Below, piece after piece: positions 37,076 to 45,971 of a DNA stretch of 64,000 nucleotides; the stretch's first letter is position 1, and every line of letters begins with the position of its first letter. Under the pieces are notes generated by a model. It was not told the origin of the DNA. It worked only from the letters and a program-made list of their open reading frames with translations, and made no database searches. Made by a program: the position numbers and the translations under genes. The stretch comes from Mangrovimonas xylaniphaga. Lineage in GTDB: Bacteria; Bacteroidota; Bacteroidia; Flavobacteriales; Flavobacteriaceae. The stretch lies in assembly GCF_001280435.1 (NCBI RefSeq), contig NZ_LBIP01000018.1:558001-622000 (forward strand). Direction: 5' to 3'.

Positions 37076-38029
37076 CTATTCCCTGTTTTCAATGCTTTTA
37101 TAAGCCTCAATAACCTTCTTCACCAATTTATGACGAATCACATCTTTGTCATCCAAAAATACCATCCCTACCCCTTCTACATTTTTCAAAATGAGTAAAG
37201 CTTCCTTAAGACCTGAAATGGTACGCCTAGGCAAATCAATTTGTCCAGGATCTCCCGTCAATAAAAACTTGGCATTTTTTCCCATACGGGTCAAAAACAT
37301 TTTCATTTGGGCATGAGTGGTATTTTGACCTTCATCCAAAATCACAAAGGCATTATCCAAGGTACGTCCTCTCATAAATGCCAAAGGCGCAATCTGGATC
37401 GTACCGTTTTCAATAAGCGTCGTCAATTTTTCAGCAGGAATCATATCCCTTAACGCATCGTACAAAGGTTGCATGTAAGGATCTAATTTTTCCTTTAAAT
37501 CCCCTGGTAAAAACCCAAGATTTTCCCCAGCTTCCACAGCTGGCCTTGTAAGGATGATTCGTTTGACCTCTTTGTTTTTAAGAGCTTGGACGGCTAGCGC
37601 AACTCCCGTGTAGGTTTTTCCAGTCCCCGCAGGGCCAATGGCAAAAACCATGTCGTTTTTACGCATACTTTCCACCAATTTACGTTGGTTTAGGGTTTGG
37701 GCCTTTATCAGTCTTCCTCCCACACCGTGTACAATGGTTTCTCCACTTTGCTCCGAAGTTGTGTAATCATCCGTGCTTTGGCTAGTCAACACACGTTCTA
37801 TAGCATTTTCATCCAGTTTGTTGTATTTGCCAAAATGGCCCATCAACATAGTAAGGCGGCGGTCAAATTCTTCGAGTAAATCTTCGTCGCCATAAGCTTT
37901 AATTTTATTGCCTCTTGCGACAATCTTCAGTTTGGGAAAGTACTTTTTAAGAAGTTCGATATTTACATTGTGCGCTCCAAAAAACTCTTTTGGAGCAATT
38001 TCTTCCAATTCAATTATAAGTTCATTCAA
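37076..38029 (-). CDS. phoH: PhoH-family ATPase
   Basis: 317 residues. Walker A motif GPAGTGKTYTG (about residue 134-144) and Walker B region FVILDEGQN (about 228-236) in the typical PhoH order, preceded by a KH-like N-terminal domain (1-110). PhoH/YbeZ proteins are cytoplasmic ATPases linked to RNA metabolism and, with YbeY, to ribosome maturation. It lies upstream of purC on the same strand with a 138-base gap. Confidence 0.93.
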   Translation of the reverse strand: MNELIIELEEIAPKEFFGAHNVNIELLKKYFPKLKIVARGNKIKAYGDEDLLEEFDRRLTMLMGHFGKYNKLDENAIERVLTSQSTDDYTTSEQSGETIVHGVGGRLIKAQTLNQRKLVESMRKNDMVFAIGPAGTGKTYTGVALAVQALKNKEVKRIILTRPAVEAGENLGFLPGDLKEKLDPYMQPLYDALRDMIPAEKLTTLIENGTIQIAPLAFMRGRTLDNAFVILDEGQNTTHAQMKMFLTRMGKNAKFLLTGDPGQIDLPRRTISGLKEALLILKNVEGVGMVFLDDKDVIRHKLVKKVIEAYKSIENRE

Positions 38030-38239
38030 AAGCTAAGTGATTTAGTACATTATTCTGTTTTTGTTTTATTAGTTTTGTGGTAAATAAAACGGGCGCCATT
38101 TTTTTAATTCTCAGAATAAAAATAGCAGAAATAAATTGTAATTAAATTGACTTCGGTTATTTTTATTTGAATTTTTTACACAATGGAAAGCTACATAATT
38201 TTAATGAAATTTAGGTTAAAAAACTATCAACAATTTTAA

Positions 38240-39070
38240 ATGGCAATTATCACATTAACGACCGATTTTGGAGAAAAAGACCACTTCGCCGGAGCCGTTA
38301 AAGGCGCTATTTACAGTCAACTTCCTGACGTTCGCATTGTTGATATCTCGCATTCGGTGTCCCCTTTCAATGTTCCCGAAGCCGCCTATATCATCCAAAG
38401 TGCCTACAGCAGTTTTCCAAAGGGAACCATCCACGTTATCGGGATTGATTCTGAGTTAAACCCTGAAAACAAACACATTGCCATTAAATTGGACGGCCAT
38501 TATTTTATCTGCGCCAACAACGGCATTATGAGCATGATTTGCTCCGAAATTGCTCCGGAGAAAATTGTGGAAATCAACATACACGATAAAATTGAAACCA
38601 ATTTCCCTGTGCTGGATGTGTTTGTAAAAGTGGCTTGTCATATTGCCAGAGGCGGAACCCTTGAAGTGATAGGTAAAGTAATCAGTGATATCAAACCTAT
38701 TAAAAACCTAACTCCTTTTGTTAATGATGAAAAAAACCAGATTATTGGTAACGTCATTTACATTGATAACTACGGAAATGTGGTAACCAACATCAAACGA
38801 AAATTTTTTGAATCCATCCAAAAAACACGTGCATTCGAAATTTCGGCACGCAGCTACAAGTTCAAGGAAATTTATAACAAATACAGTGATGTTATCAACT
38901 TCGACATTCCTGAAGAAAAACGTTACGACCAAGGAAAAGGGCTCGTTGTATTCAATTCTTCCAACTATATAGAAATTGCCATTTACAAAAGTAACAGCAG
39001 TACTGTAGGAAGCGCCTCTACCCTTATGGGACTGCAGATGCGGGATACGGTGACCATCAACTTTTTTTAG
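38240..39070 (+). CDS. SAM hydroxide adenosyltransferase (DUF62)
   Basis: 276 residues. The N-terminal ITLTTDFGEKDHFAGAVKG and VRIVDISHSV motifs are those of the chlorinase/fluorinase superfamily; ordinary bacterial members split S-adenosylmethionine with water to adenosine and methionine. The C-terminal domain (about 170-276) completes the two-domain fold, with NYGNVVTNI as the usual junction motif. Whether it is a hydrolase or a halogenase cannot be proved here, but nothing suggests halogenation. Confidence 0.9.
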   Translation: MAIITLTTDFGEKDHFAGAVKGAIYSQLPDVRIVDISHSVSPFNVPEAAYIIQSAYSSFPKGTIHVIGIDSELNPENKHIAIKLDGHYFICANNGIMSMICSEIAPEKIVEINIHDKIETNFPVLDVFVKVACHIARGGTLEVIGKVISDIKPIKNLTPFVNDEKNQIIGNVIYIDNYGNVVTNIKRKFFESIQKTRAFEISARSYKFKEIYNKYSDVINFDIPEEKRYDQGKGLVVFNSSNYIEIAIYKSNSSTVGSASTLMGLQMRDTVTINFF

Positions 39071-39109
39071 CGCAAGACCCTTTAATATTCAATTAACTAA
39101 ATTACACAT

Positions 39110-39406
39110 ATGTTTGTACGGATCGTGAAAATGAGTTTTCAACCCGAAAAAATAGACACATTTCTTTCCAATTTTGAAGCCAATAAAACTAAAATACGAG
39201 CTTTTGAAGGCTGTCAGTTTTTGGAATTGTACCGAGATAAAACCAACCCCAACATCTTTTTCACATACAGCTATTGGAAAACCGAAAACGATTTGGAAAA
39301 CTACAGACATTCGGAATTGTTCAAAGGTGTTTGGGCCAATACCAAACCTCTCTTTAATGCCAAACCAGAAGCTTGGAGCGTCGATAAGTTGGAATCATTG
39401 GCTTAA
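39110..39406 (+). CDS. antibiotic biosynthesis monooxygenase (ABM)-domain protein
   Basis: 98 residues, a single ABM-type ferredoxin-like domain with FEGCQFLELYRDKTNP and the following TYSYWKTENDLENYRHSELF. Such dimeric proteins are small quinone or heme-related oxygenases, or have no known activity. It lies 39 bases after the DUF62 gene and 72 before gldF-gldG on the same strand, so it may be in the same transcript. Confidence 0.85.
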   Translation: MFVRIVKMSFQPEKIDTFLSNFEANKTKIRAFEGCQFLELYRDKTNPNIFFTYSYWKTENDLENYRHSELFKGVWANTKPLFNAKPEAWSVDKLESLA

Positions 39407-39478
39407 TACCTTCCTTCTCTCAAAATCTTCAAAGGCAATCCCATTTATTTTTTTACTTTTAACACCTAAAGTCAAGAA

Positions 39479-41866
39479 ATGCTAGCTATACTTAAAAAAG
39501 AAATCAATTCGTTTTTTGCCTCCCCCATAGGCTACCTTGTTATTGCGTTGTTTTTATTGCTCAACGGTTTATTTTTATGGGTCTTTAAAGGCGATTTTAA
39601 TATTTTGGACAACGGTTTTGCAGACCTGACCACCTTCTTTACCCTAGCCCCTTGGATTTTAATTTTCTTGGTTCCCGCCATTACCATGCGAAGTTTTTGT
39701 GATGAGAAAAAACAAGGTACCCTGGAACTTCTACTCACAAAACCGGTGAGCCAAATTCAAATTGTGTTGGGCAAATATTTAGGCTCCCTGCTGTTAATTG
39801 TCATGGCTTTATTACCTACGCTGCTTTATGCTTACAGCATTTACAAACTGGGAAACCCTGAAGGCAATTTGGATATTGGCAGTACCCTTGGTTCGTATTT
39901 TGGATTGTTGTTTTTAGCCGCCGCTTATACTGCCATTGGTATTTTTTCTTCGACACTTACCGACAACCAAATTGTGGCGTTTATCAGTGCTGTATTTTTA
40001 TGCTTCTTCTTCTATTTTGGATTTGAAGGACTTTCCAGTCTCAACCTTTTCGGTGATACGGTTTACCTAGAAAAACTAGGGATGGAAAACCACTTTAAAA
40101 GTATGAGCCGAGGTGTTTTGGACACTCGAGATTTGCTCTACTTCTTGAGTATCATTGCAATTTTTGTGTTGCTGACAGCTAAACGCATCCAAACAAAAAA
40201 CATCAATAAAAAAGATATCATAGGGCTATCTACATTTGTAATAGGTTTATTGGTTTTTAATGTTATTGCCCAAAGCATCTACAAAAGATTCGACCTTACC
40301 CAAGATAACCGGTATACACTTTCGCAAGCTGCTTTAAATACAGTTGCAGAAGTAGATTCCCCTTTAATTGTAGATGTGTTTTTGGAGGGAGATTTCCCTT
40401 CTGAATTTAGACGCTTAAAAGAAGAGACCCGTCAAATTTTGGAAGAGTTTGCTTTATACAATTCCGATGTGACTTTCAATTTCATCAATCCTGTAGCCGA
40501 TGAAGCAACACGTGACCAAAATATCCAACAATTGGCACAACGTGGCCTACAGCCCTTTCAATTATCGATAAAGGAAAGCGGCAAATCGTCACAAGAACTT
40601 ATTTTCCCTTGGGCTTTGGCCAGCTATAACGAGCAAACGGTTAAAATTCCGTTGCTTAAAAACAATATTGGAGCCACAGACCAAGAACGTGTGAACAATT
40701 CCATTCAGCATTTGGAATATGCCTTTGCAGAGGCTTTCAAAAAACTTACCACCACAAAAGAAAAGAAAATAGCCATCCTAAAAGGAAATGGCGAACTGGA
40801 AGACATTTATATAGCCGATTTCTTAAAGACCTTGAAAGAGCATTATAATATTGCGCCTTTCACCATGGACAGTGTTGCCAATGCTCCTGAAAAAACGTTG
40901 AAACAGTTAGAAGGTTATGATCTGGTTATTGCTGCAAAACCAACCGTTCCTTTTTCCGAAGAAGAAAAATATGTTTTGGACCAATACACCATGAACGGCG
41001 GTAAAAGTTTGTGGTTAACGGAAGCTGTGATTATGGATAAGGACAGTTTGCTGAATGAAACTGGACGCGCCATTGCCGTTATGAGGGACAACAATCTAAA
41101 TGATTTCTTCTTTAAATACGGAGTCCGAATTAATCCTGTCCTAGTTAAGGACATGTATTCGGCGCCAATTACTTTGGCGATTGGAGAAGGCAACAACACG
41201 CAGTTTCAACCACTACAATGGCCTTATTCACCATTGGCAGCCAACAATCCCAACCACCCTATCACGAACAATATCAACTTGGTGAAATTTGATTTTGCCA
41301 GCCAGATAGATACCTTGAAAAACAGTGTTGACAAAACCATTTTATTGAGAAGTTCAAGCCTTACGCAGTTGGAAGGTGTTCCAAGGGAAATAAGTTTAGA
41401 GATCGTTACCCAAGAGACAAATCCAGAAACCTTTAACAAAGGTCACCAAACCTTGGCGGTTCTTTTGGAAGGCGAATTTACTTCGGTATACAACAACCGT
41501 GTAAAACCTTTCAAACTTTCCGAAGATAAAACTACCAGTGCCCCCACCAAAATGATAGTAGTGGCCGATGGTGACGTGATCAAAAATGACGTGGTTAGAA
41601 ACCAACCTCAGGAATTAGGATTTGATTTCTTTACCAAGCGTAATTTTGGCAACAAGGAGTTCTTGGAAAATGCCGTAAATTACCTTTTGGAGGATGACGG
41701 ACTTATAAACATTAGAACCAAGGAAATTGATTTGGACTTTTTGGATCCTCAAAAAATAGCCGAACAAAAAACCAAGTGGCAGCTTATAAATCTTGTACTT
41801 CCACTCCTTTTGTTGGCAATTTTCGGACTAGGTTTCAACTATGCCAGAAAGCGAAAATACACTTAA
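39479..41866 (+). CDS. gldFG: fused gliding-motility ABC permease GldF and GldG
   Basis: 795 residues in one open frame. Residues 1-240 are an ABC-2 permease with six membrane segments (MLAILKKEINSFFASPIGYL at the start, MRSFCDEKKQGTLELLLTKP near 75), matching GldF. From about residue 245 (NINKKDIIGLSTFVIGLL) the sequence is GldG: one membrane helix, a large periplasmic ABC-type uncharacterised domain, and a C-terminal membrane helix (about 770-788) with a basic tail. In Flavobacterium johnsoniae these are two genes; here no stop or Met lies at the joint. GldA ATPase is not in the window. It acts in the envelope with the gliding apparatus. Confidence 0.9.
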   Translation: MLAILKKEINSFFASPIGYLVIALFLLLNGLFLWVFKGDFNILDNGFADLTTFFTLAPWILIFLVPAITMRSFCDEKKQGTLELLLTKPVSQIQIVLGKYLGSLLLIVMALLPTLLYAYSIYKLGNPEGNLDIGSTLGSYFGLLFLAAAYTAIGIFSSTLTDNQIVAFISAVFLCFFFYFGFEGLSSLNLFGDTVYLEKLGMENHFKSMSRGVLDTRDLLYFLSIIAIFVLLTAKRIQTKNINKKDIIGLSTFVIGLLVFNVIAQSIYKRFDLTQDNRYTLSQAALNTVAEVDSPLIVDVFLEGDFPSEFRRLKEETRQILEEFALYNSDVTFNFINPVADEATRDQNIQQLAQRGLQPFQLSIKESGKSSQELIFPWALASYNEQTVKIPLLKNNIGATDQERVNNSIQHLEYAFAEAFKKLTTTKEKKIAILKGNGELEDIYIADFLKTLKEHYNIAPFTMDSVANAPEKTLKQLEGYDLVIAAKPTVPFSEEEKYVLDQYTMNGGKSLWLTEAVIMDKDSLLNETGRAIAVMRDNNLNDFFFKYGVRINPVLVKDMYSAPITLAIGEGNNTQFQPLQWPYSPLAANNPNHPITNNINLVKFDFASQIDTLKNSVDKTILLRSSSLTQLEGVPREISLEIVTQETNPETFNKGHQTLAVLLEGEFTSVYNNRVKPFKLSEDKTTSAPTKMIVVADGDVIKNDVVRNQPQELGFDFFTKRNFGNKEFLENAVNYLLEDDGLINIRTKEIDLDFLDPQKIAEQKTKWQLINLVLPLLLLAIFGLGFNYARKRKYT

Positions 41867-41908
41867 CAGTTGTTAATAAGTTTGTTTTAATTTAAAAGTG
41901 GTTTAGGA

Positions 41909-41916
41909 TATATTTG
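41909..41916 (+). promoter_or_regulatory. -7 box of the dnaN promoter (putative)
   Basis: TATATTTG is an exact match to TAnnTTTG and lies 30 bases before the dnaN start. The nearest TTG (41882-41884) is 24 bases away, longer than usual. Confidence 0.5.
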
Positions 41917-41946
41917 TAGGACAATCTAGTATATAAAAACAAATAC

Positions 41947-43065
41947 ATGAAGTTTATAGTATCGAGTACGTATTTACTTAAACAATTACAGGTTCTGGGA
42001 GGCGTGATCAACAACTCCAATACGCTACCTATTTTAGATAATTTCCTTTTTGAATTAAACGATTCCAAACTTGTAGTTTCTGCAAGTGATTTAGAGACTA
42101 CCATGTCTTCTGTGATAGATGTAGAGAGTGATAGTACAGGAAGTATCGCCTTACCTGCGCGTTTGTTACTTGATACCTTAAAAACATTCCCTGAGCAGCC
42201 CTTAACTTTTGTGGTTGAAGACAACAATACTGTTGAAATTAGTTCTAACCACGGTAAATATGCCTTGGCATATGCCGATGGCAATGAATTCCCAAAAGCT
42301 ATTGCTCTTGAAGATCCAAGTACTACAACTATTGCTGGTGATATTTTGGCGACTGCCATTAGCAAGACCATTTTTGCTGCTGGTAACGACGATCTACGTC
42401 CTGTAATGAGTGGTGTGTTCTTTCAGTTTTCAACAGAAGGTTTGACCTTTGTGGCAACCGATGCTCACAAATTGGTAAAATATACCCGTGAAGATGTAAA
42501 AGCCTCTCAAGTGGCTGAATTCATCATGCCTAAAAAACCTTTAAATCTTTTAAAAGGAATTTTGGCAACCAATGAAGATGCCGTAACTATTGAATACAAC
42601 GATTCTAATGCCAAGTTCATTTTTGACAACTCAGAGTTGGTATGTCGTTTGATTGATGGAAAATACCCTAACTACGAAGCGGTAATTCCTAAAGAAAATC
42701 CTAATAAACTATCTATAGACCGTACGCAGTTTTTAAACTCTGTACGTCGTGTGAGCATCTTCTCTAACAAGACGACTCACCAAATTAGATTAAAAATTGC
42801 TGGTGCAGAATTAAATATCTCTGCAGAAGATATCGATTACTCAAACAAAGCCGAAGAGCGTCTAACTTGTGATTACCAAGGAGACGATATGCAAATAGGT
42901 TTCAACTCACGTTTCTTAACTGAAATGTTGAACAACCTAAACTCTGATGAGGTACAATTGGAAATGAGCTTACCAAACAGAGCCGGTATTTTGACTCCTG
43001 TTGATGGCTTAGATGAAGGAGAATTGATTACTATGTTGGTAATGCCAGTAATGCTAAATTCGTAA
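41947..43065 (+). CDS. dnaN: DNA polymerase III beta subunit (sliding clamp)
   Basis: 372 residues, three clamp domains of about 120 residues each, with LEQ-type motifs such as LSASDLETTMSS (VSASDLE here) and the C-terminal LVMPVMLNS. It is the ring-shaped processivity factor of the replisome. It is not next to dnaA, as is normal in Bacteroidota. It has its own promoter-like box and a bidirectional terminator. Confidence 0.97.
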   Translation: MKFIVSSTYLLKQLQVLGGVINNSNTLPILDNFLFELNDSKLVVSASDLETTMSSVIDVESDSTGSIALPARLLLDTLKTFPEQPLTFVVEDNNTVEISSNHGKYALAYADGNEFPKAIALEDPSTTTIAGDILATAISKTIFAAGNDDLRPVMSGVFFQFSTEGLTFVATDAHKLVKYTREDVKASQVAEFIMPKKPLNLLKGILATNEDAVTIEYNDSNAKFIFDNSELVCRLIDGKYPNYEAVIPKENPNKLSIDRTQFLNSVRRVSIFSNKTTHQIRLKIAGAELNISAEDIDYSNKAEERLTCDYQGDDMQIGFNSRFLTEMLNNLNSDEVQLEMSLPNRAGILTPVDGLDEGELITMLVMPVMLNS

Positions 43066-43094
43066 TTAACTGACCCAAAATAAGTGTTAAATAA

Positions 43095-43126
43095 AAAAGA
43101 GCTCACAATTTTAGTGAGCTCTTTTT
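43095..43126 (+). terminator. terminator between dnaN and DUF4870 genes
   Basis: Perfect 9-bp stem AGAGCTCAC/GTGAGCTCT (43098-43106 with 43114-43122), A run before and T run after, so it works both ways. Confidence 0.88.
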
Positions 43127-43149
43127 GGTTCATCTCTTTATAAAAATAA

Positions 43150-43488
43150 CTAACTAATAAAATTAAGAGATAAGGGATATTTAGGAACTTCTCCGTTACT
43201 TGCTTTTATGGCATTAATGATTGGAAATGCCAATGAAATCAATCCTACTACAATCAAGGTTACAATTCCAAGACCCAACAGAAAAATCAAAGGAATACTT
43301 AAAAGTGAGTACACAATGATACTTAATTGAAAGTTCACAATTTCCTTTCCCTGTTGGTCCATAGAGTACACACGGTCCTTTTGGGTCAACCAAAGCACCA
43401 AAGGCACTATGAGACCTCCAACACCAGTAAGACATGTCAACAACTGGCTTAAATGTGTTATTACCAATAGTTGTTTATCTTCTCTCAT
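43150..43488 (-). CDS. DUF4870 membrane protein
   Basis: 112 residues with three to four hydrophobic segments and the family order: LLVITHLSQLLTCLTGVGGLIVP, WLTQKDRVYSMDQQGKEIVNFQ, then two more helices. Inner membrane protein of unknown function. Convergent to dnaN, single gene. Confidence 0.9.
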   Translation of the reverse strand: MREDKQLLVITHLSQLLTCLTGVGGLIVPLVLWLTQKDRVYSMDQQGKEIVNFQLSIIVYSLLSIPLIFLLGLGIVTLIVVGLISLAFPIINAIKASNGEVPKYPLSLNFIS

Positions 43489-43580
43489 CGCTATTAATTA
43501 AATTGATTACACCTATTGGTAGGATAAATTTCAAAAACGTTACAATGCAGCTTAAATATTTTTATAAACTCTCCTTAAAA

Positions 43581-43620
43581 ACGAAAAAGGCCAATTCGCG
43601 ATTTACGAATAGACCTTTTT
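43581..43620 (-). terminator. terminator of the CstB-like gene
   Basis: Imperfect stem AAAGGNCNATTCG/CGAATNGNCCTTT around 43585-43620 with an A run on the low-coordinate side, i.e. a T tract on the minus strand. It sits about 20 bases after the stop codon. Confidence 0.65.
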
Positions 43621-43641
43621 CCATCTATATTAGTTTTTGTC

Positions 43642-45054
43642 TTACTTTAATGTAGAAGGACAAACATAATTGGTTACGGGAATACCTGCATTTTTAATGG
43701 CTGCAAATCCTCCTGCAACATCCACCAAATTGTGGATCCCACGGCTCTTTAAAATGGATGCCGCAATCACCGAACGGTATCCTCCGGCACAGTGCACATA
43801 GAATGTTTGATCCTCCGGGAACTCTGCCAAGTGATCGTTTAAGAAATCTAACGGCGTAAAATGAGCAGTCTCAATATGTGAGGCAGTAAACTCTCCATCT
43901 TTTCTAACGTCAAAAATTGGCAAGTCTTCTTTTTCCATACGGGATTTCAATTCTTCTGCAGAAATTGAAACTAAACTATCGGTCTCCTTTCCAGCTTCAC
44001 TCCAAGCCTCAAAACCACCTTTTAAATAGCCAAGAGTATTATCAAATCCAACTCTTGACAATCTAGTCACAGTCTCTTCTTCTCTTCCTTCTGGGCATAC
44101 CAATAATATGGGTTGTTTGGTATCTTTTATCAAAGCACCTACCCATGGCGCAAAACCACCATTGATTCCAATAAAAATAGAACGTGGGATATGACCTTTT
44201 ACAAAATCTTCCGGATTACGAACGTCCAATACAATAGCGCCAGTTTCATTGGCGGCCACCTCAAATTCTTCAGGACTTAAAGCTCTGGTACCACGTTCCA
44301 ATACCTCATCGATATCTTCGTAACCTTCCTTGTTCATTTTCACATTCAATGGGAAATATTGTGGAGGCGGCAACAATCCATCAGTTACTTCCTTAATGAA
44401 TTCCTCTTTAGTCATGTCTGCTCTCAAAGCATAATTCATCTTTTTCTGGTTACCAAGGGTATCTACCGTTTCCTTCATCATGTTCTTTCCACAGGCAGAA
44501 CCAGCACCGTGTGCAGGGTATACAATCACCTCATCTGCCAACGGCATGATCTTAGTACGTAAGCTATCATAAAGGTATCCTGCCAAATCTTCCTGAGTCA
44601 ATTCTTTTCCTTTCTGGGCTAAATCTGGACGCCCTACATCTCCCAAAAACAAAGTATCTCCACTGAAAATAGCGTAGTCCTTCCCGTTTTCGTCTTTCAA
44701 TAAATAGGTGGTACTTTCCATAGTATGCCCTGGTGTATGCAGTGCAATAATGGTAACATTCCCCAATTTAAACTCCTGACCATCCTTAGCGATAATCGCA
44801 TCAAAAGAAGGATTGGCATTTGGTCCGTACACAATTGGGGCTCCTGTTTGCTTGGACAAGGTAACGTGACCACTCACAAAATCGGCATGGAAATGGGTTT
44901 CAAAAATGTATTTGATGCTTGCATTGTTTGCTTCTGCTCTATCTATATAAGGCTGTACTTCCCTTAACGGATCAATTATGGCCACTTCACCATTACTTTC
45001 TATGTAATAGGCTCCCTGCGCCAAACATCCTGTGTATATCTGTTCTATCTTCAT
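43642..45054 (-). CDS. MBL-fold/rhodanese-rhodanese protein, CstB-like persulfide dioxygenase
   Basis: 470 residues. Residues 1-235 are an ETHE1-like metallo-beta-lactamase domain with the metal motif THFHADFVSGH (about 53-63). Two rhodanese domains follow, about 260-355 (possible active Cys in LVCPEGREEE) and 370-465 (active Cys in VHCAGGYRS). The order MBL, rhodanese, rhodanese is that of CstB from the staphylococcal cst operon, which oxidises persulfides and releases thiosulfate. The TauE and Crp genes upstream on the same strand strengthen this reading. A -7-like box (45094-45101) precedes it, so it may also have its own promoter. Cytoplasmic. Confidence 0.88.
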   Translation of the reverse strand: MKIEQIYTGCLAQGAYYIESNGEVAIIDPLREVQPYIDRAEANNASIKYIFETHFHADFVSGHVTLSKQTGAPIVYGPNANPSFDAIIAKDGQEFKLGNVTIIALHTPGHTMESTTYLLKDENGKDYAIFSGDTLFLGDVGRPDLAQKGKELTQEDLAGYLYDSLRTKIMPLADEVIVYPAHGAGSACGKNMMKETVDTLGNQKKMNYALRADMTKEEFIKEVTDGLLPPPQYFPLNVKMNKEGYEDIDEVLERGTRALSPEEFEVAANETGAIVLDVRNPEDFVKGHIPRSIFIGINGGFAPWVGALIKDTKQPILLVCPEGREEETVTRLSRVGFDNTLGYLKGGFEAWSEAGKETDSLVSISAEELKSRMEKEDLPIFDVRKDGEFTASHIETAHFTPLDFLNDHLAEFPEDQTFYVHCAGGYRSVIAASILKSRGIHNLVDVAGGFAAIKNAGIPVTNYVCPSTLK

Positions 45055-45093
45055 AATAAATGATTTTCTTAATTATTCGCCTACAGCACTTTA

Positions 45094-45101
45094 CAAAGTT
45101 A
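45094..45101 (-). promoter_or_regulatory. -7 box before the CstB-like gene (putative)
   Basis: TAACTTTG on the minus strand (45101-45094), full match to TAnnTTTG, about 40 bases before the start codon. No good TTG at the expected distance. Confidence 0.45.
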
Positions 45102-45113
45102 CTATATGCTTTA

Positions 45114-45905
45114 TTACCATTGAATAAATTCTTTAATTATAATATAAACTGCCATGATCAATATAAACCAACCAAAACTCTTTTTAAGCTTGGAATTTGA
45201 CACATATTTTGAAAGGGAACCCCCAATCAAAATACCGATAATGGTCAATGCTGAAAACAACAGTAAAAATGTCCAATTAATGGTTTGCGTATGAACGTCT
45301 CCCAAAAATCCGATAAGGGAATTAATAGCAATAATTACCAAAGAAGTCCCTACAGCCTTCTTCATGGACAAGCCGGCCCAAAGTACCAATGCAGGCACAT
45401 ATAAAAATCCGCCGCCAGCACCAATAACACCTGTAATGACACCAATAACCATTCCTTGAACAAAGGTTTTGTAATATGGTTGCGGTTTATGGACTTCTTC
45501 TGTTTTTCCCTTCTTTTTAATCATGGAAGTAGCAGCCATAAACATGACTACTGCAAAAAATACCATGATTAACATATCCTTGGAAAGGACATAACCTCCA
45601 ACATTGAATATTTCATCGGGAATATGCGGCACCAAAAAACGTCTTGACATATAAACCGCCAAAAACGACGGAAATGAAAAGGCTAATCCGGTTTTAAAAT
45701 CAACTTGTTTCTTTCTGTGCTTTTGAACCACACCCACCAAAGAAGATGAGCCTACCACAAATAAGGAATAGGCTGTAGCTACAACGGGACTATAACCAAG
45801 AAGATACACCAATAAAGGCACTGTAAGTATGGAACCTCCTCCACCTATCAAACCTAAAACCACTCCAATTACTAGAGCTGCAACATAACCAACTATATCA
45901 ATCAA
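45114..45905 (-). CDS. TauE/SafE-family sulfite exporter
   Basis: 263 residues with about eight membrane helices in two repeated halves (GVVLGLIGGGGSILTVPLL at the start and GVITGVIGAGGGFLYVPAL in the middle, the duplicated TSUP signature). Inner-membrane permease for sulfite or a related sulfur oxyanion. It stands between the Crp-type regulator and the CstB-like enzyme on the same strand; in Staphylococcus a TauE homologue has the same company. Confidence 0.9.
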   Translation of the reverse strand: MIDIVGYVAALVIGVVLGLIGGGGSILTVPLLVYLLGYSPVVATAYSLFVVGSSSLVGVVQKHRKKQVDFKTGLAFSFPSFLAVYMSRRFLVPHIPDEIFNVGGYVLSKDMLIMVFFAVVMFMAATSMIKKKGKTEEVHKPQPYYKTFVQGMVIGVITGVIGAGGGFLYVPALVLWAGLSMKKAVGTSLVIIAINSLIGFLGDVHTQTINWTFLLLFSALTIIGILIGGSLSKYVSNSKLKKSFGWFILIMAVYIIIKEFIQW

Positions 45906-45922
45906 TGTCTTTAATTTTGGTG

Positions 45923-45930
45923 CAAAAGTA
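45923..45930 (-). promoter_or_regulatory. -7 box before the TauE gene (putative)
   Basis: TACTTTTG on the minus strand (45930-45923), followed by C, full match to TAnnTTTG. It lies about 20 bases before the TauE start codon, and no TTG is at the usual spacing. Confidence 0.45.
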
Positions 45931-45971
45931 ATTTACTTACCGCAATTCATGGTAACATTGGTTACAGTTTA

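Noticed and set aside
40200-40240. Possible frameshift or sequencing error joining gldF and gldG
   Set aside because: The frame is open on both sides with sensible residues across the joint, so I list a real fusion, though a check of the read data would settle it.
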